64,000 nt of DNA, taken from positions 1 to 64,000 of the forward strand of contig CANJIL010000003.1 of assembly GCA_947474455.1 (NCBI GenBank), in the 5' to 3' direction. Below the pieces are notes generated by a model. It saw only the letters and a list, made by a program, of their open reading frames with translations. It made no database searches and was not told the origin of the DNA. The stretch's first letter is position 1, and every line of letters starts with the position of its first letter. The DNA comes from Hyphomonadaceae bacterium (lineage in GTDB: Bacteria; Pseudomonadota; Alphaproteobacteria; Caulobacterales; Hyphomonadaceae). Made by a program: the position numbers and the translations under genes. Positions 18,214 to 28,398 of the stretch are shown here, piece after piece.

Positions 18214-19893
18214 TCAGTCAACAAGCCGAGCGAGCTCGATCCCCGGTTGTGGCGCCGCTGGCGTTGCTTCCGGGGGATGTTGCGCGGCCAGCTTGCGCTG
18301 AGCCCTGGCCTCGGCGCTTCCGGGACGCACAGCGATCGACGCCGATGCGCGGCCGAAATGATAGCCTTGCCCGATGTCGCATCCCATTGCGACCAATGCG
18401 GCTGCCTGCTCCGGCGTCTCAACGCCTTCAGCCACGACGATCAGGCCGAGACTCTTCGCCATCGCTATGATGGTGCGCACGAGCGTCGCTGACTCAGCGT
18501 CTGCGATCATGCGGCGGATGAACGAGCGGTCGATCTTCAGCTTGTCGAACGGAAGGCGCCGAAGCTGCTGCAGGCTGGCGTGGCCCGTGCCGAAATTGTC
18601 GAGCGATATGCGGACGCCCTTACCGCGCAGCGCGTGAAGGATCTCGCGCGCAGCGTCGAGATCGGTCACCAGCACCGCTTCGGTCAACTCGATCTCGAGC
18701 CGCGACGGCGCGAAGCCGGTCTCCTCGAGGACCTTCAAAACCTTCAGGGCCAACTGCTCGTCCCGCAGCTGCACAGGCGACAGGTTGAGCGACAGGTGCG
18801 GCGCACCCTCAGCGGCGACGGCCTCGCGGCACGCCTTGCGCAGCAGGTTGAACGTCATCTCGCCAATCGCGCCAGTGGCCTCCGCCGTGGGGATGAACTG
18901 GTCAGGCGGGATGGGGCCACGCGTCGCGTGCGCCCAACGCGCGAGAATTTCGTAGCCTCGTGGCTTGCCGTCATCGAGGCTGACCAGCGGCTGGTAGTAA
19001 GGCTGGATCTCGTCGTTTCGGACGGCGTTCCAAAGGTCGCTCTCGAACAGGGCGCGCTGGCGAACAAGTTCGTCCATGCCCGTCTTGAAGAAGCCGAACC
19101 AGCCGCGGCTCGTGTCCTTTGCCCGGCGCAGCGCGAGGCTCGCCCGGTGGAGCAGTGTTTCGGCGTCACGACCATCGGCTAGGCCGATGGCGGCGCCGGC
19201 CGTGACGCTGACGGTCACTGTATGCTTGCCGAGGACCATCGGAACCTCAATCGCCGTAAGCACGGCAGAGAGCCAGTTCATCAGCTCTTCTTCGTCTTGA
19301 TCGGGCAGCAGCACGACGTATTCGTCAGTTTCGAGCCGCGCCACGAAGCCGTCGACGCCGGCCCTGAGATTGAGGATCTTGCCGACATTCACCAGCACTT
19401 CATCGCCCAGCACCCGGCCGTTCGCGTCGTTGAACGACTTGAATCGGTCGATGTTCATCATCACGACGCCAAGCTTGCGGGCGCCGTCATTGTTGCTAAG
19501 CAGCCAGTTGAGGACGCCCTTCAGGTGGCGCCGGTTCGGCAGGCCCGTGAGCGGATCGTGCATCGCAACCCGGCGCGCGCGCTCTTCTGTCTGAAGGCGC
19601 GTGCGCAGTTCCTTGATGTGCCGGCCATAGCGCGTGATCACGTAAAGCGTCAGGCCAAGGCAGGCGACGATGATCGTGCCGAACAATCTCGATGCGCTGA
19701 GATGGCTGTATTCAGACCCGAGCGCATAGAGGGCGCCGACAACATCGAGGTTCACCGACAGGATGAAGCCGGCGGCAATGAAGCCGGCGAACACCAGGAT
19801 ATCGCGGCGGACCTGCGCGGAGACCTTCCGCTTGACCGTCTCGCGCGACTGGGTGTCGACCAACAGGCGTGGCTGGTTAATTGAAGATGACAT
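18214..19893 (-). CDS. Membrane-anchored GGDEF-EAL protein with degenerate motifs
   Basis: Two TMs; GGDEF motif reads ETDEY; EAL reads EIL; DDFGTG reads DNFGTG. Confidence 0.88.
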   Translation of the reverse strand: MSSSINQPRLLVDTQSRETVKRKVSAQVRRDILVFAGFIAAGFILSVNLDVVGALYALGSEYSHLSASRLFGTIIVACLGLTLYVITRYGRHIKELRTRLQTEERARRVAMHDPLTGLPNRRHLKGVLNWLLSNNDGARKLGVVMMNIDRFKSFNDANGRVLGDEVLVNVGKILNLRAGVDGFVARLETDEYVVLLPDQDEEELMNWLSAVLTAIEVPMVLGKHTVTVSVTAGAAIGLADGRDAETLLHRASLALRRAKDTSRGWFGFFKTGMDELVRQRALFESDLWNAVRNDEIQPYYQPLVSLDDGKPRGYEILARWAHATRGPIPPDQFIPTAEATGAIGEMTFNLLRKACREAVAAEGAPHLSLNLSPVQLRDEQLALKVLKVLEETGFAPSRLEIELTEAVLVTDLDAAREILHALRGKGVRISLDNFGTGHASLQQLRRLPFDKLKIDRSFIRRMIADAESATLVRTIIAMAKSLGLIVVAEGVETPEQAAALVAMGCDIGQGYHFGRASASIAVRPGSAEARAQRKLAAQHPPEATPAAPQPGIELARLVD

Positions 19894-19986
19894 GAGGATC
19901 CGGGGGTAGCCAATTGTAACCAGAATGCGGCGCGCTGTTTAAGAATCCCGGCCACCAACTGCCCAAATTTTCGTTGATGCCGTTAG

Positions 19987-20530
19987 CCAGTGGGAGGAAG
20001 CGAGCGCTGGGCTTCCCATGCCTCGCGCTCCAGCTCCCAGTCTGGAGAGGGGCGCGGCGCGCCGTCCGGCTTTACGGCCATCACCTCGCCCATCTGGATG
20101 AAGCCGAGGCGCGATAGTAGCCGCATTAAACGGTCATCGTCCTCGGCAGTGGTTTCGCAGATGCGGGCGAGGCAGAGCTGGTCGAAGCGCCATGCTACCG
20201 CCGCCGGACCGCAAGCGCCACTGAAGCCCCGGTGTTGTCATTCAGCCTTAACGGCGGCGGCGAACTTGGCGATCGAGCACTGCGACCAAAGCTGTGCGTC
20301 GCAATGAGCGGTGGCTTCGTCCAAGGGTTAAAGGTGGCGAAGAGGATGTCGTCGCCACGCGCGCGCTGGAGGAGGTGGTCCTGGAAGAAGGCGTCCCGGT
20401 TGCGGGCATTGATGGGATTGGGCATGGTTTAGATGAGCGGCCCGATGCTTTCCCAGATCAGCAGGTCGGCCAGCGCCTCAGCATCTTCAAATCGGGCCAC
20501 GCGTGGGCCGGCGATCCGGCCGTTCATGAA
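19987..20530 (-). pseudogene. GNAT-like N-acetyltransferase, frameshifted/disrupted
   Basis: Fragments in different frames: VARFEDAEALADLLIWESIGPLI* / MPNPINARNRDAFFQDHLLQRARGDDILFATFN / GACGPAAVAWRFDQLCLARICETTAEDDDRLMRLLSRLGFIQMGEVMAVKPDG. Confidence 0.5.
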
Positions 20531-20689
20531 TTCCGCCTGCCGTATAGAGGATCTGGGCCTATCCGCCTTCTCGACAGGCACAACACGTCTCGTCTTCGGA
20601 AGATCCGCCACGACCATCTCCCGACCCAAATACAACCAACGGTTGTGTAACAGGACGTGAATGGAAAGCGATCAGGGACTTCCCTTGGA

Positions 20690-21100
20690 TCAGTCCTGAT
20701 CGATGTGGCTGCGGTTGCGTTTGACTGTGGAGCGCTTGGCCTTGCCCTCCAAGCGCTTTTCCTTCTGGGCGCGGCTGGGCTTGGTCCTTAGCCGCTTCTT
20801 CGGCTTGACCAAGGCTTTCTCCAGTAATTCGACGAGACGAGCGCGGGCTTCCTCCCGGTTGCGGGCCTGGGAACGGTGGGTCTGGATAAAGAGGACCAGT
20901 TCGCCTTCCTCGTTGATCCGGTTGGCGAGCGCGCGGCGGATCATCCATTTCTGTTCATCGTCAAAAGCGTGCGACGTCTTCACGTTGAAGCGCAGCTGGA
21001 CCGCGCTCGCTACCTTGTTGACGTTCTGCCCGCCGGGACCGCCGGCGGTCACGAACTTCTCCTCGAGTTCGTGTTCGAACTGGTGGAGATAGACCGGCAT
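20690..21100 (-). CDS. arfB: Alternative ribosome-rescue factor / peptidyl-tRNA hydrolase ArfB
   Basis: EKFVTAGGPGGQNVNKVASAVQLRF GGQ domain; basic C-terminal tail RTKPSRAQKEKRLEGKAKRSTVKRNR. Confidence 0.92.
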   Translation of the reverse strand: MPVYLHQFEHELEEKFVTAGGPGGQNVNKVASAVQLRFNVKTSHAFDDEQKWMIRRALANRINEEGELVLFIQTHRSQARNREEARARLVELLEKALVKPKKRLRTKPSRAQKEKRLEGKAKRSTVKRNRSHIDQD

Positions 21101-21103
21101 TGA

Positions 21104-21970
21104 TCAGGATTTCCGGTTCAGGCGCGAGATCAGGCTGGACGTATCCCAGCGCCCGTGGCCTTCGGCCTGCACATCGGCATAGAACTGATCGACCAGCGCG
21201 GTGAGCGGCGTCGAGGCCCCGGAGATGCGGGCGGCGTCGAGCGCGATACGGAGATCCTTGCGCATCCAGTCGACAGCGAAACCGAAATCGAACTTGCCGT
21301 CGACCATGGTCTTCCAGCGGTTCTGCATCTGCCAACTTTGCGCGGCGCCGGCTGATATGGCTTCGATCACCTTGGCTTCGTCGAGCCCGTTCTTGCGCGC
21401 GAAGTGCAGGCCTTCGGCGACGCCCTGCACCACGCCGGCGATGCAGATCTGGTTCACCGACTTCGCGAGCTGGCCCTGCCCGCTCGGTCCGATCAGAGTG
21501 ATCTGCTTGGAGTAGGCCCGCATCACGGGCTCGGCGCTGGCGAAGGCGTCGGGATCGCCGCCCACCATGACGGTCAGCTGGCCATTTTCTGCGCCGGCCT
21601 GTCCGCCGGAGACAGGGGCGTCAAGAAAGTTACCGGCCCGCGCCTTGCGACGATCGTACAATTTGCGCGCCAGCGCGGCCGAGCCTGTTGTGTGATCAAT
21701 CAGGATCGCTCCGCGCTTCAGATCGGATTCGATGTCGGCATAGACGGCCTCGACATCCGGATCGTCGCCGAGGCAAAACATGACAAAGTCCGCGTCGCTA
21801 ACGGCTTCGCGGGCGGAGGCTGCGGCTTTGCCCTTGCCGCCGCTTTTCTCCCAGGCCGCCACTTTTTTTGTCGAGCGGTTCCAGACGGTTACGTCATGGC
21901 CCTTCTGTGAGAGATGGCGCGCCATGGGACTGCCCATAACGCCGAGGCCGAGGAATGCGCATGTCGCCAT
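21104..21970 (-). CDS. NAD(P)-dependent oxidoreductase, 3-hydroxyisobutyrate dehydrogenase family
   Basis: CAFLGLGVMGSPMARHL Rossmann motif; DAPVSGGQAGAENGQLTVMVGG; GQGQLAKSVNQI. Confidence 0.9.
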   Translation of the reverse strand: MATCAFLGLGVMGSPMARHLSQKGHDVTVWNRSTKKVAAWEKSGGKGKAAASAREAVSDADFVMFCLGDDPDVEAVYADIESDLKRGAILIDHTTGSAALARKLYDRRKARAGNFLDAPVSGGQAGAENGQLTVMVGGDPDAFASAEPVMRAYSKQITLIGPSGQGQLAKSVNQICIAGVVQGVAEGLHFARKNGLDEAKVIEAISAGAAQSWQMQNRWKTMVDGKFDFGFAVDWMRKDLRIALDAARISGASTPLTALVDQFYADVQAEGHGRWDTSSLISRLNRKS

Positions 21971-22030
21971 TTGAGTGAGTCCCGATTCAGGCCTGCACAC
22001 ATAGTGGCCGCGCCAAAGCTTGTCATCCCG

Positions 22031-22513
22031 CTAGAGCGCTTTGACCAGTTCGTTGATCTTCTCGCAGCCCTGCGCGATCGTGTTGGTGTAGCCCATGCGG
22101 ATGGACGCCTCGCGACCTTCCATCGATGTGAATGTCGCGACCATGGTCCATTTCGTGCGGTCGCCATGGTCCTCGAGCGTCACAGCTGTGCGATTGGTTG
22201 GAGGGCCGCTTGTGCTTTTTCCATGGTTGGCGGGCTGCCACACGAGGCGCATGGGCTTCTTCACTTCAAGGTAGACGTATTCCAGCGGGAAGTCGGTTCC
22301 GTCGGGCGTGCGCATGACGTGCTTCCAGATGCCGCCGACGCGGACATCCATCTCGCAGACGGGCGCCGAAAAGCCGACGCCGCCGAACCAGACACTGACG
22401 TGTTCGGGTTTGGTAAAGCACTCCCAGACCTTGTCGATCGGGGCATCGAACATGCGCGACATGATGATGGTCGCTTCATCGACCGCGCTGGAATCGCTGG
22501 TGATCTTGCTCAT
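22031..22513 (-). CDS. SRPBCC/AHSA1-domain protein
   Basis: IIMSRMFDAPIDKVWECFTKPEHVSVWFGG...MDVRVGGIW. Confidence 0.88.
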   Translation of the reverse strand: MSKITSDSSAVDEATIIMSRMFDAPIDKVWECFTKPEHVSVWFGGVGFSAPVCEMDVRVGGIWKHVMRTPDGTDFPLEYVYLEVKKPMRLVWQPANHGKSTSGPPTNRTAVTLEDHGDRTKWTMVATFTSMEGREASIRMGYTNTIAQGCEKINELVKAL

Positions 22514-22539
22514 GGGTTCAGGCTTTTTGCTTGGCTGAA

Positions 22540-22905
22540 TTATTTGTGGCGCTTGCTTTTGGGCTTGTTCGTCGTGCGGGGGGGCGCGGGCATCGTTTTC
22601 AGATAAGCGGCGAAACTATCGAGGCTGCGATCCCAGAAGCGGCGATATTCCTCGAGCCATTCGGTGACGGCCTGCAAAGGTTCGGCTTCGAGATGCACCG
22701 GGCGCCACTGCGCCTCCCTGCCCCGCGAAACGAGGCCGGCGGCTTCGAGGACCTTCAGATGCTTCGAAACCGCCGCGAGACTCATGTCGTATGGCTCGGC
22801 GAGTTCGCCGACGGTGGCGTCAGCCGTCGCAAGCCGGGCGAGGATGCCGCGGCGTGTCGGATCAGCGAGTGCCGAGAGAGTCATCGAAAGCTGGTCAGCG
22901 GGCAA
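22540..22905 (-). CDS. ArsR-family transcriptional regulator
   Basis: LSMTLSALADPTRRGILARLATADATVGELAEPYDMSLAAVSKHLKVLEAAGLVSRGR wHTH. Confidence 0.9.
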   Translation of the reverse strand: MPADQLSMTLSALADPTRRGILARLATADATVGELAEPYDMSLAAVSKHLKVLEAAGLVSRGREAQWRPVHLEAEPLQAVTEWLEEYRRFWDRSLDSFAAYLKTMPAPPRTTNKPKSKRHK

Positions 22906-22909
22906 CTGT

Positions 22910-22944
22910 ATTCAACCCATTAGTTGACAACCTTATGGTTGAAT
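22910..22944. promoter_or_regulatory. Putative ArsR operator upstream of the arsR-SRPBCC operon
   Basis: Outer dyad ATTCAACC(22910)...GGTTGAAT(22937) and nested CAACCTTATGGTTG dyad. Confidence 0.5.
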
Positions 22945-23266
22945 ACGTAGCGACGCCCGAGCCGTCAAACAGCAAAATCTCAACGACACGGGCGTCTGGA
23001 GGCTCGCTGCAGCTCTGGCTCAGATGGAGGCCGGGGCGCGGGGATGCACCACTGGTTGGCGCCGGCTGTTGAGCCGCTACCGGTAGTTGAAAAAGCGCGC
23101 GGTTTCCCCGCGTCCCCGGGATCGTTTGCTCGCTAGCCGGATCAACGAAGCACAACCTCTTCACTTAAAGCGGCGTTGGCGCCTCAGAGGCTTGCCGCTT
23201 GCGCGAGGGCGGTTCAGGTTCCGCTCCGGGAACGGACGCTTCAGACGTCATCCAAGGGAGAGATTC

Positions 23267-23974
23267 ATGAAACGTTTTGTGGCGCTTACGGTGCTGGCCA
23301 TTGGGTTGGGGGCGGGCGCGGCTTCTGCGCAGAAGGTGGCCGACCTGGGAATGACAGGGATGGACCCTGCCTCCGGCAAGGCGCCGAAGCAGGTTGTCAT
23401 CATGTTCCACGGTTATACGCAGCGCGGCGAAGCGATGAAGCCGCTGGCCGATGCGCTGGCCAAGCGACTGCCGGACGCGGCCTTCATCTTCAACGATGGG
23501 CCGCTTGATGCGAACAAAGGCAAGAGCTGGTATGTGCTGCGCGGCGAGGATCCGACGAATACCAAAGCCGCGGTCAAGAAACTCGCGGTCGATACGGTGA
23601 CCAAGGCTTCCGAAGGGCTGAAAGTTTCCCACCAGAACATCGTCGTGGTGGGTTTCAGCCAAGGCGGCGGCGTGGCGCTGGATGCGGGCGCGTGTTCGAC
23701 GCCGGATGTGAAGGCGGTGGTGTCGCTGGCCGGCATCCTCGCGAACGGCGATTGCAAGGCCGAAGCGGGCGGCAAGCCTGCGCCCATATTAATCGTCTAC
23801 AATGACCACGATCCGGTGGTGAAGCCAGACAGCATCCAGGCTTTCCAGGATCAGGCAAAAGCGAACGGTTACGAGTCGAAGCTCGAAACCGTCGCGGGCA
23901 CGACGCACTATCCGGCGGCGGACGGGATCGGCAAGGCGGAGGACTTCATCGTCGCCCAACTGGGCGGGAAATAG
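23267..23974 (+). CDS. Secreted alpha/beta hydrolase (phospholipase/carboxylesterase family)
   Basis: Signal peptide; VIMFHGYTQRGEAM; VVGFSQGGGVAL nucleophile elbow; NDHDPVV; TTHYP. Confidence 0.85.
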   Translation: MKRFVALTVLAIGLGAGAASAQKVADLGMTGMDPASGKAPKQVVIMFHGYTQRGEAMKPLADALAKRLPDAAFIFNDGPLDANKGKSWYVLRGEDPTNTKAAVKKLAVDTVTKASEGLKVSHQNIVVVGFSQGGGVALDAGACSTPDVKAVVSLAGILANGDCKAEAGGKPAPILIVYNDHDPVVKPDSIQAFQDQAKANGYESKLETVAGTTHYPAADGIGKAEDFIVAQLGGK

Positions 23975-24019
23975 CCTGATCGCATCCCGGGCGGCGGCGA
24001 TCCCCGGCCCGGGCTGCAT

Positions 24020-24529
24020 TCACGACTCGTCCGATGTCAGCGTGACGAACTTGCCGCGGAAGAAGCCCAGGGCGTCGACGCCAGGGTCGGCGCGGTAGGT
24101 GATGACGTCGCCATAGATGACCTCGTGATCGCCCATGGGCTGGCGCAGGCGCATGCGGCAGTCGAGGCTGGCGACCGCGGCAACGAGCACCGGCGCGCCC
24201 GTTTCCAGAGTGCAGACCTGGTCGGGCGGAATAATGCGGTCGCCCCGGCGGGAGAAACGCTGGGCCACTTCGTGATCATCCGAGCGCAGGATGTTGAGAG
24301 AGAAGGCCGGGCAACTCGTAAATACCTCGAAAGCGCCGCTCGAATTGGCAAGGCACCACAGCATGATCGGCGGATGGAGCGACACGGATGTCAGCGAATT
24401 GACGATCAGCCCGTGTGCGCGGCCCTGTTGGTCATGCGCCGCAACCAGCGCCACGCCGGTTCCAAAGCCGCCCAGCGCGCTGCGATAGGCTTTAGGATCG
24501 AACTGGGAAAGGCTTTCTGGCTCGCTCAT
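24020..24529 (-). CDS. Flavin reductase family protein
   Basis: ALGGFGTGVALVAAHDQQGRAHGLIVNSLTSVSLHPPIMLWCLANSS. Confidence 0.88.
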   Translation of the reverse strand: MSEPESLSQFDPKAYRSALGGFGTGVALVAAHDQQGRAHGLIVNSLTSVSLHPPIMLWCLANSSGAFEVFTSCPAFSLNILRSDDHEVAQRFSRRGDRIIPPDQVCTLETGAPVLVAAVASLDCRMRLRQPMGDHEVIYGDVITYRADPGVDALGFFRGKFVTLTSDES

Positions 24530-24591
24530 GCACCCGGCTTTAACTGTACCCTGCCTATAAACCCGAGTTAACGGCCGGGATCAAATTCGCC

Positions 24592-25458
24592 ATGAGTGGC
24601 AACAGACCAATCGTCATCAAGAAAGTGAAGAAGGTCATTGGCGGCGGCCACCATGGCGGCGCCTGGAAAGTGGCCTACGCCGACTTCGTGACCGCGATGA
24701 TGGCGTTTTTCCTTCTCATGTGGCTGATCAACACGACCTCCCCGGAACAGAAGCGCGGCATTGCGGACTATTTTGCCCCGGCCAGCGTCTCGCGCTCGAC
24801 ACAGGGTTCGGACGGGCTCCTGGGCGGCACGGCCTTCCAGGAAGATGGCGCGCGCGCCTCCGGCTCTAACCGCCAGATCGATGAGGAACTGTCGGCGGAG
24901 AACGAGCGCACCAAGTCTGGATCGCCGGAGAAAACCACAACGCAGGCTGGCGTGCCGAGCGAGTCCGCCCTCGCCCAGGCGTTGTCGAAACGCGAGTCGG
25001 CGAAGTTCGCCAGCGCCGAGGCGTCGCTGCGCCAGGCGCTGCAGGACCTGCCGGACTATGCGGAGCTGTCCAAGAACATCATCATCGAGCAGAATGATGA
25101 CGGGCTGAACATACAGCTGGTCGACCAGGAAGGCCGGGCGATGTTCTCGGGTTCCTCGGCCGATCCGCTGCCACGGACACAGCACCTGCTCGACACAGTA
25201 TCAAAAGTTATCCAGCAGCTGTCGAACCGGATCAGCATTTCAGGTCACACCGACACAACAGCGCCGTCGCGACCAGGTTATTCCAATTGGGACCTTTCGG
25301 CCGACCGGGCCAATGCGGCGCGCCGGATCCTTGAAAAATCCGGTGTTGAAGCAGACCGAATCTACCAGGTCGCCGGCAAGGGCGATCGGGAACCTCTCTA
25401 TCCTGACGATCCGGACCTGCCCGCAAACCGCCGGATCAGCATCACACTGATGCCATAA
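24592..25458 (+). CDS. motB: Flagellar motor protein MotB (OmpA domain)
   Basis: GGGHHGGAWKVAYADFVTAMMAFFLLMWLINTTSPEQ; RISISGHTDTTAPS OmpA C-terminus. Confidence 0.92.
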   Translation: MSGNRPIVIKKVKKVIGGGHHGGAWKVAYADFVTAMMAFFLLMWLINTTSPEQKRGIADYFAPASVSRSTQGSDGLLGGTAFQEDGARASGSNRQIDEELSAENERTKSGSPEKTTTQAGVPSESALAQALSKRESAKFASAEASLRQALQDLPDYAELSKNIIIEQNDDGLNIQLVDQEGRAMFSGSSADPLPRTQHLLDTVSKVIQQLSNRISISGHTDTTAPSRPGYSNWDLSADRANAARRILEKSGVEADRIYQVAGKGDREPLYPDDPDLPANRRISITLMP

Positions 25459-25600
25459 GCGCCAGTTATGCCTTCGGAGCACGATCTCTGAGCGCCCATA
25501 TCGACAAAGGCGTCGAGGACCTCAGCGGATGTGACACAAAGCAGTTGAAGCGTTTTCCCTATGGCGCATCCGCCCCGGCGGCGGTTAAAGTCGATTCGAC

Positions 25601-26377
25601 ATGAAGGAAGCCGACACCAAGGAAATCTTCCCACCGGACTTCGTCCGGAAGATGAAGTTCTATCTGACTTCTCCACAGCCCTGCCCCTACCTGCCGGGCA
25701 AGATGGAGCGGAAGGTGTTCGCCAATCTTGCGGTGGACGGCGCGGTCAATCTCAATGACAGCCTGACACGATCCGGCTTCCGCCGCTCGCAGACGATTGC
25801 GTATCGGCCCGCGTGCAAGGCTTGCGGCGCCTGCCGGTCGGTGCGGATCGACGTGGCGGCGTTCAAGATGTCGAAGCGGTGGAAGCGCGTGCTGGCTCGC
25901 AACGCCATGCTCGAGCGCGAGCCGACGACGGCGCGGGCGACGCGCGAGCAGTTCCGGCTGCTGAAGAAATACCTCAACGAGCGCCATCCGGGCGGCGGCA
26001 TGACTGAGATGGAAATCCGAGACTATGCAGGGATGGTGGATGCGAGCCCGGTGCGCACCGTGGTGTTCGAATACCGCAACCGCCTGCAACCGGGACCAGA
26101 GGATGACGGCGCGCTGCAGGCGGCGGCGCTGACGGACGTGCTGCGTGACGGTTTGTCGATGGTCTATTCCTTCTTCCGGCCGGAGCTGTCTGACCGGAGC
26201 ATGGGCTCATTCATGGTGCTGGATCATATCCGGCTCGCATCCGAACTGGGCCTGCCCTACGTCTATCTCGGCTACTGGGTGCGGGGCTCAGATAAGATGG
26301 GCTACAAGGCTGACTTCCAGCCCCTCGAAGTGTTCGACGGCGAAAGCTGGCGGTCGCTGCGCGAAGAAGAGATCTGA
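25601..26377 (+). CDS. bpt: Aspartate/glutamate leucyltransferase (arginyltransferase family)
   Basis: PCPYLPGKMERKVFANL; ACKACGACRSVRIDV; VYLGYWVRGSDKMGYKADFQPLE. Confidence 0.92.
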   Translation: MKEADTKEIFPPDFVRKMKFYLTSPQPCPYLPGKMERKVFANLAVDGAVNLNDSLTRSGFRRSQTIAYRPACKACGACRSVRIDVAAFKMSKRWKRVLARNAMLEREPTTARATREQFRLLKKYLNERHPGGGMTEMEIRDYAGMVDASPVRTVVFEYRNRLQPGPEDDGALQAAALTDVLRDGLSMVYSFFRPELSDRSMGSFMVLDHIRLASELGLPYVYLGYWVRGSDKMGYKADFQPLEVFDGESWRSLREEEI

Positions 26378-26450
26378 ATCCGGGACCGCCGGCCGCCTGG
26401 CGGGCAGAAGCGGCGCTGCAGCCCGACTTTTGCGGATTTGGAATTTCAGG

Positions 26451-26765
26451 CTAATCGGTTTCCGCTTCCAGCCAGGCCGCGTAGGCCGGCTCCACTGCAA
26501 TCAGCTCTGTCGCGATGATGCAGGGGACGTTGTAGGGGTGCAGCGCTCTTGCGCGGGCGCTCAGTTTGCCGAACAGGTCCACACGGGTCTTCAACATGAG
26601 TGTGATTTCGTCAGCGGTTTCGACGGCGCCGTTCCAGCGGTACATGCTGGTCACCTTCCCTCCGATGTTGGCGCAGGCGACGAGGCGTTCCTCGAGGCAG
26701 GCTCGGGCGATCGCCTCGGCGCTGGCGCGGTCGGGACAGGTGATCAGGACGTCGATGAATGTCAT
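26451..26765 (-). CDS. cutA: Divalent-cation tolerance protein CutA
   Basis: VLITCPDRASAEAIARACLEERLVACANI...SMYRWNGAVETADEITLMLKT. Confidence 0.9.
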   Translation of the reverse strand: MTFIDVLITCPDRASAEAIARACLEERLVACANIGGKVTSMYRWNGAVETADEITLMLKTRVDLFGKLSARARALHPYNVPCIIATELIAVEPAYAAWLEAETD

Positions 26766-27189
26766 GAAAGACTCGAGGCGCCACCGGAAACCATCGCGCT
26801 TCAATAATAGCACCAGCGCATCATGGGGCTAAAGCTCTTTGATCATTTCTGCCTAGGCCATCCGCCCGCGCCGGGCGGACGGAGCCGCGCTTCCATCACT
26901 GCTCCGTTTGCGCCTTCGACGCCGGCGGCGGCTTGGCAAGATGCCTGTTTCATCAGACCGTCGCTCTCGATATAGGCGTCTTTGCGTGTCGGCTGTGTAC
27001 GGACGGAAAGATTTTCCCCTTCCTCCTGCACTACGGCATGGGCGCCTCGCCTGGGCAGAAGCTCGACGCCGTCGACCGCGTATTCGCGTCACTGCGGGGA
27101 GAAACGGACTTGTTGTCCATATCGGGCGTCTCCACGGCTTCAGGGGTCAGACGCCCGCCATTCGGGAGCGTTCCTGCGCGGCGTAACGC

Positions 27190-27654
27190 TCAGGTCAGTA
27201 AAAGCTCGAGCTGCACATCCGCGCGCGCGTAGGGCGAAGGGATCGTTTCATGCAGCGGACGGAAGCCGGCGTCATTGTACAGCTTCAACGCAGGGCCAAG
27301 CTTAGAATTCGTTTCGATGAAAACGCGACGCATCCCCATCTCGCGCGCCTTCGCCAGCGCTGCGACCATAAGCAAGCGACCGGCGCCCTTGCCCTGCGCT
27401 TGCGGACGGACGCCCATCTTCGCGAGTTCGACCGACCCCTCGCCGATGACCACAAGCGCAACAACACCCACCGGCGTTTCAACATCCACAGCAAGCAGGA
27501 TCGCGCCGCCGGGATCGAGGATGTATTTCGCGGGATTGTTCAGAACGTCGCGGTCTTTCTGCTCGACCACGAAGAAGCGTTCGATCCATTCGAGATTGAT
27601 GTCGCGGAAGGCGGCCTCGTCTCCGGGCTGGAAGGACCGGATGACGATACCCAC
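27190..27654 (-). CDS. GNAT family N-acetyltransferase
   Basis: VELAKMGVRPQAQGKGAGRLLMVAALAKAREMGMRRVFIETNSKLGPALKLYNDAGFRPL. Confidence 0.87.
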   Translation of the reverse strand: MGIVIRSFQPGDEAAFRDINLEWIERFFVVEQKDRDVLNNPAKYILDPGGAILLAVDVETPVGVVALVVIGEGSVELAKMGVRPQAQGKGAGRLLMVAALAKAREMGMRRVFIETNSKLGPALKLYNDAGFRPLHETIPSPYARADVQLELLLT

Positions 27655-27655
27655 C

Positions 27656-28219
27656 TCAGAACTTCACCGCCGGCGCGATGTTGATCTGCGCACGCTCGGC
27701 TTCGCCGACATCGAACATTTCACGCGAGGTGAATCCCGTGGAGCCGGCGATCATCGAGGCGGGGAATTGCTGGATCGCGGTGTTGTAGTCGTTCACCGCC
27801 GAATTGTAGAAGCGCCGGGCCGCCGCGACCTTGTCTTCAATCGAGGAGAGTTCGGTCTGCAGGTTGAGAAAGTTCTGGCTGGCCTTGAGATCCGGGTAGG
27901 CTTCGGCAAGCGCGAACAGCCTGCCGAGCGCGCCGGAGAGCGCGCCTTCCGCAGCACCGAGCGCGGCGGGCCCGTGGGCATTCGCGGCTGCGTTGCGCGC
28001 GGCGATCACGGCGTCGAGCGTCGATTTCTCGTGAGCGGCGTAGCCCTTCACCGTCTCGACCAGGTTGGGGACCAGTTCGCGGCGCAGCTTCAGCTGGACG
28101 TCGATGCCGGAGAACGCCTCGTTGACCGTCTGCCGCTTGGAGACGAGCCCGTTGTAGATCGCAATGATGGAGATCACGATGAGCGCAATGACGCCCAGCA
28201 CGATATAGATCGGCACCAT
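27656..28219 (-). CDS. lemA: LemA family protein
   Basis: YNGLVSKRQTVNEAFSGIDVQLKLRRELVPNLVETVKGYAAHEK; ARRFYNSAVNDYNTAIQQFPASMIA. Confidence 0.92.
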   Translation of the reverse strand: MVPIYIVLGVIALIVISIIAIYNGLVSKRQTVNEAFSGIDVQLKLRRELVPNLVETVKGYAAHEKSTLDAVIAARNAAANAHGPAALGAAEGALSGALGRLFALAEAYPDLKASQNFLNLQTELSSIEDKVAAARRFYNSAVNDYNTAIQQFPASMIAGSTGFTSREMFDVGEAERAQINIAPAVKF

Positions 28220-28398
28220 ATCCACGGCACGCCCCTTTTCCGTCCAGCCGATTCCCCGGCGCGGCCAAACTACAGCATGACGGCGATGAATCCAGTGCGT
28301 GCCGCAATCTTGGATGGCGCTGGCCGATCGACTAGTTTTTGAGCGTCGAACCTGATCTACCGGAACGGAAGACGCTTCTCTCGCAGGCGTAAACAGGG

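Noticed and set aside
26843-27190. Small ORFs between cutA and the GNAT gene
   Set aside because: Overlapping in multiple frames with Arg-rich composition; no support for a real gene.
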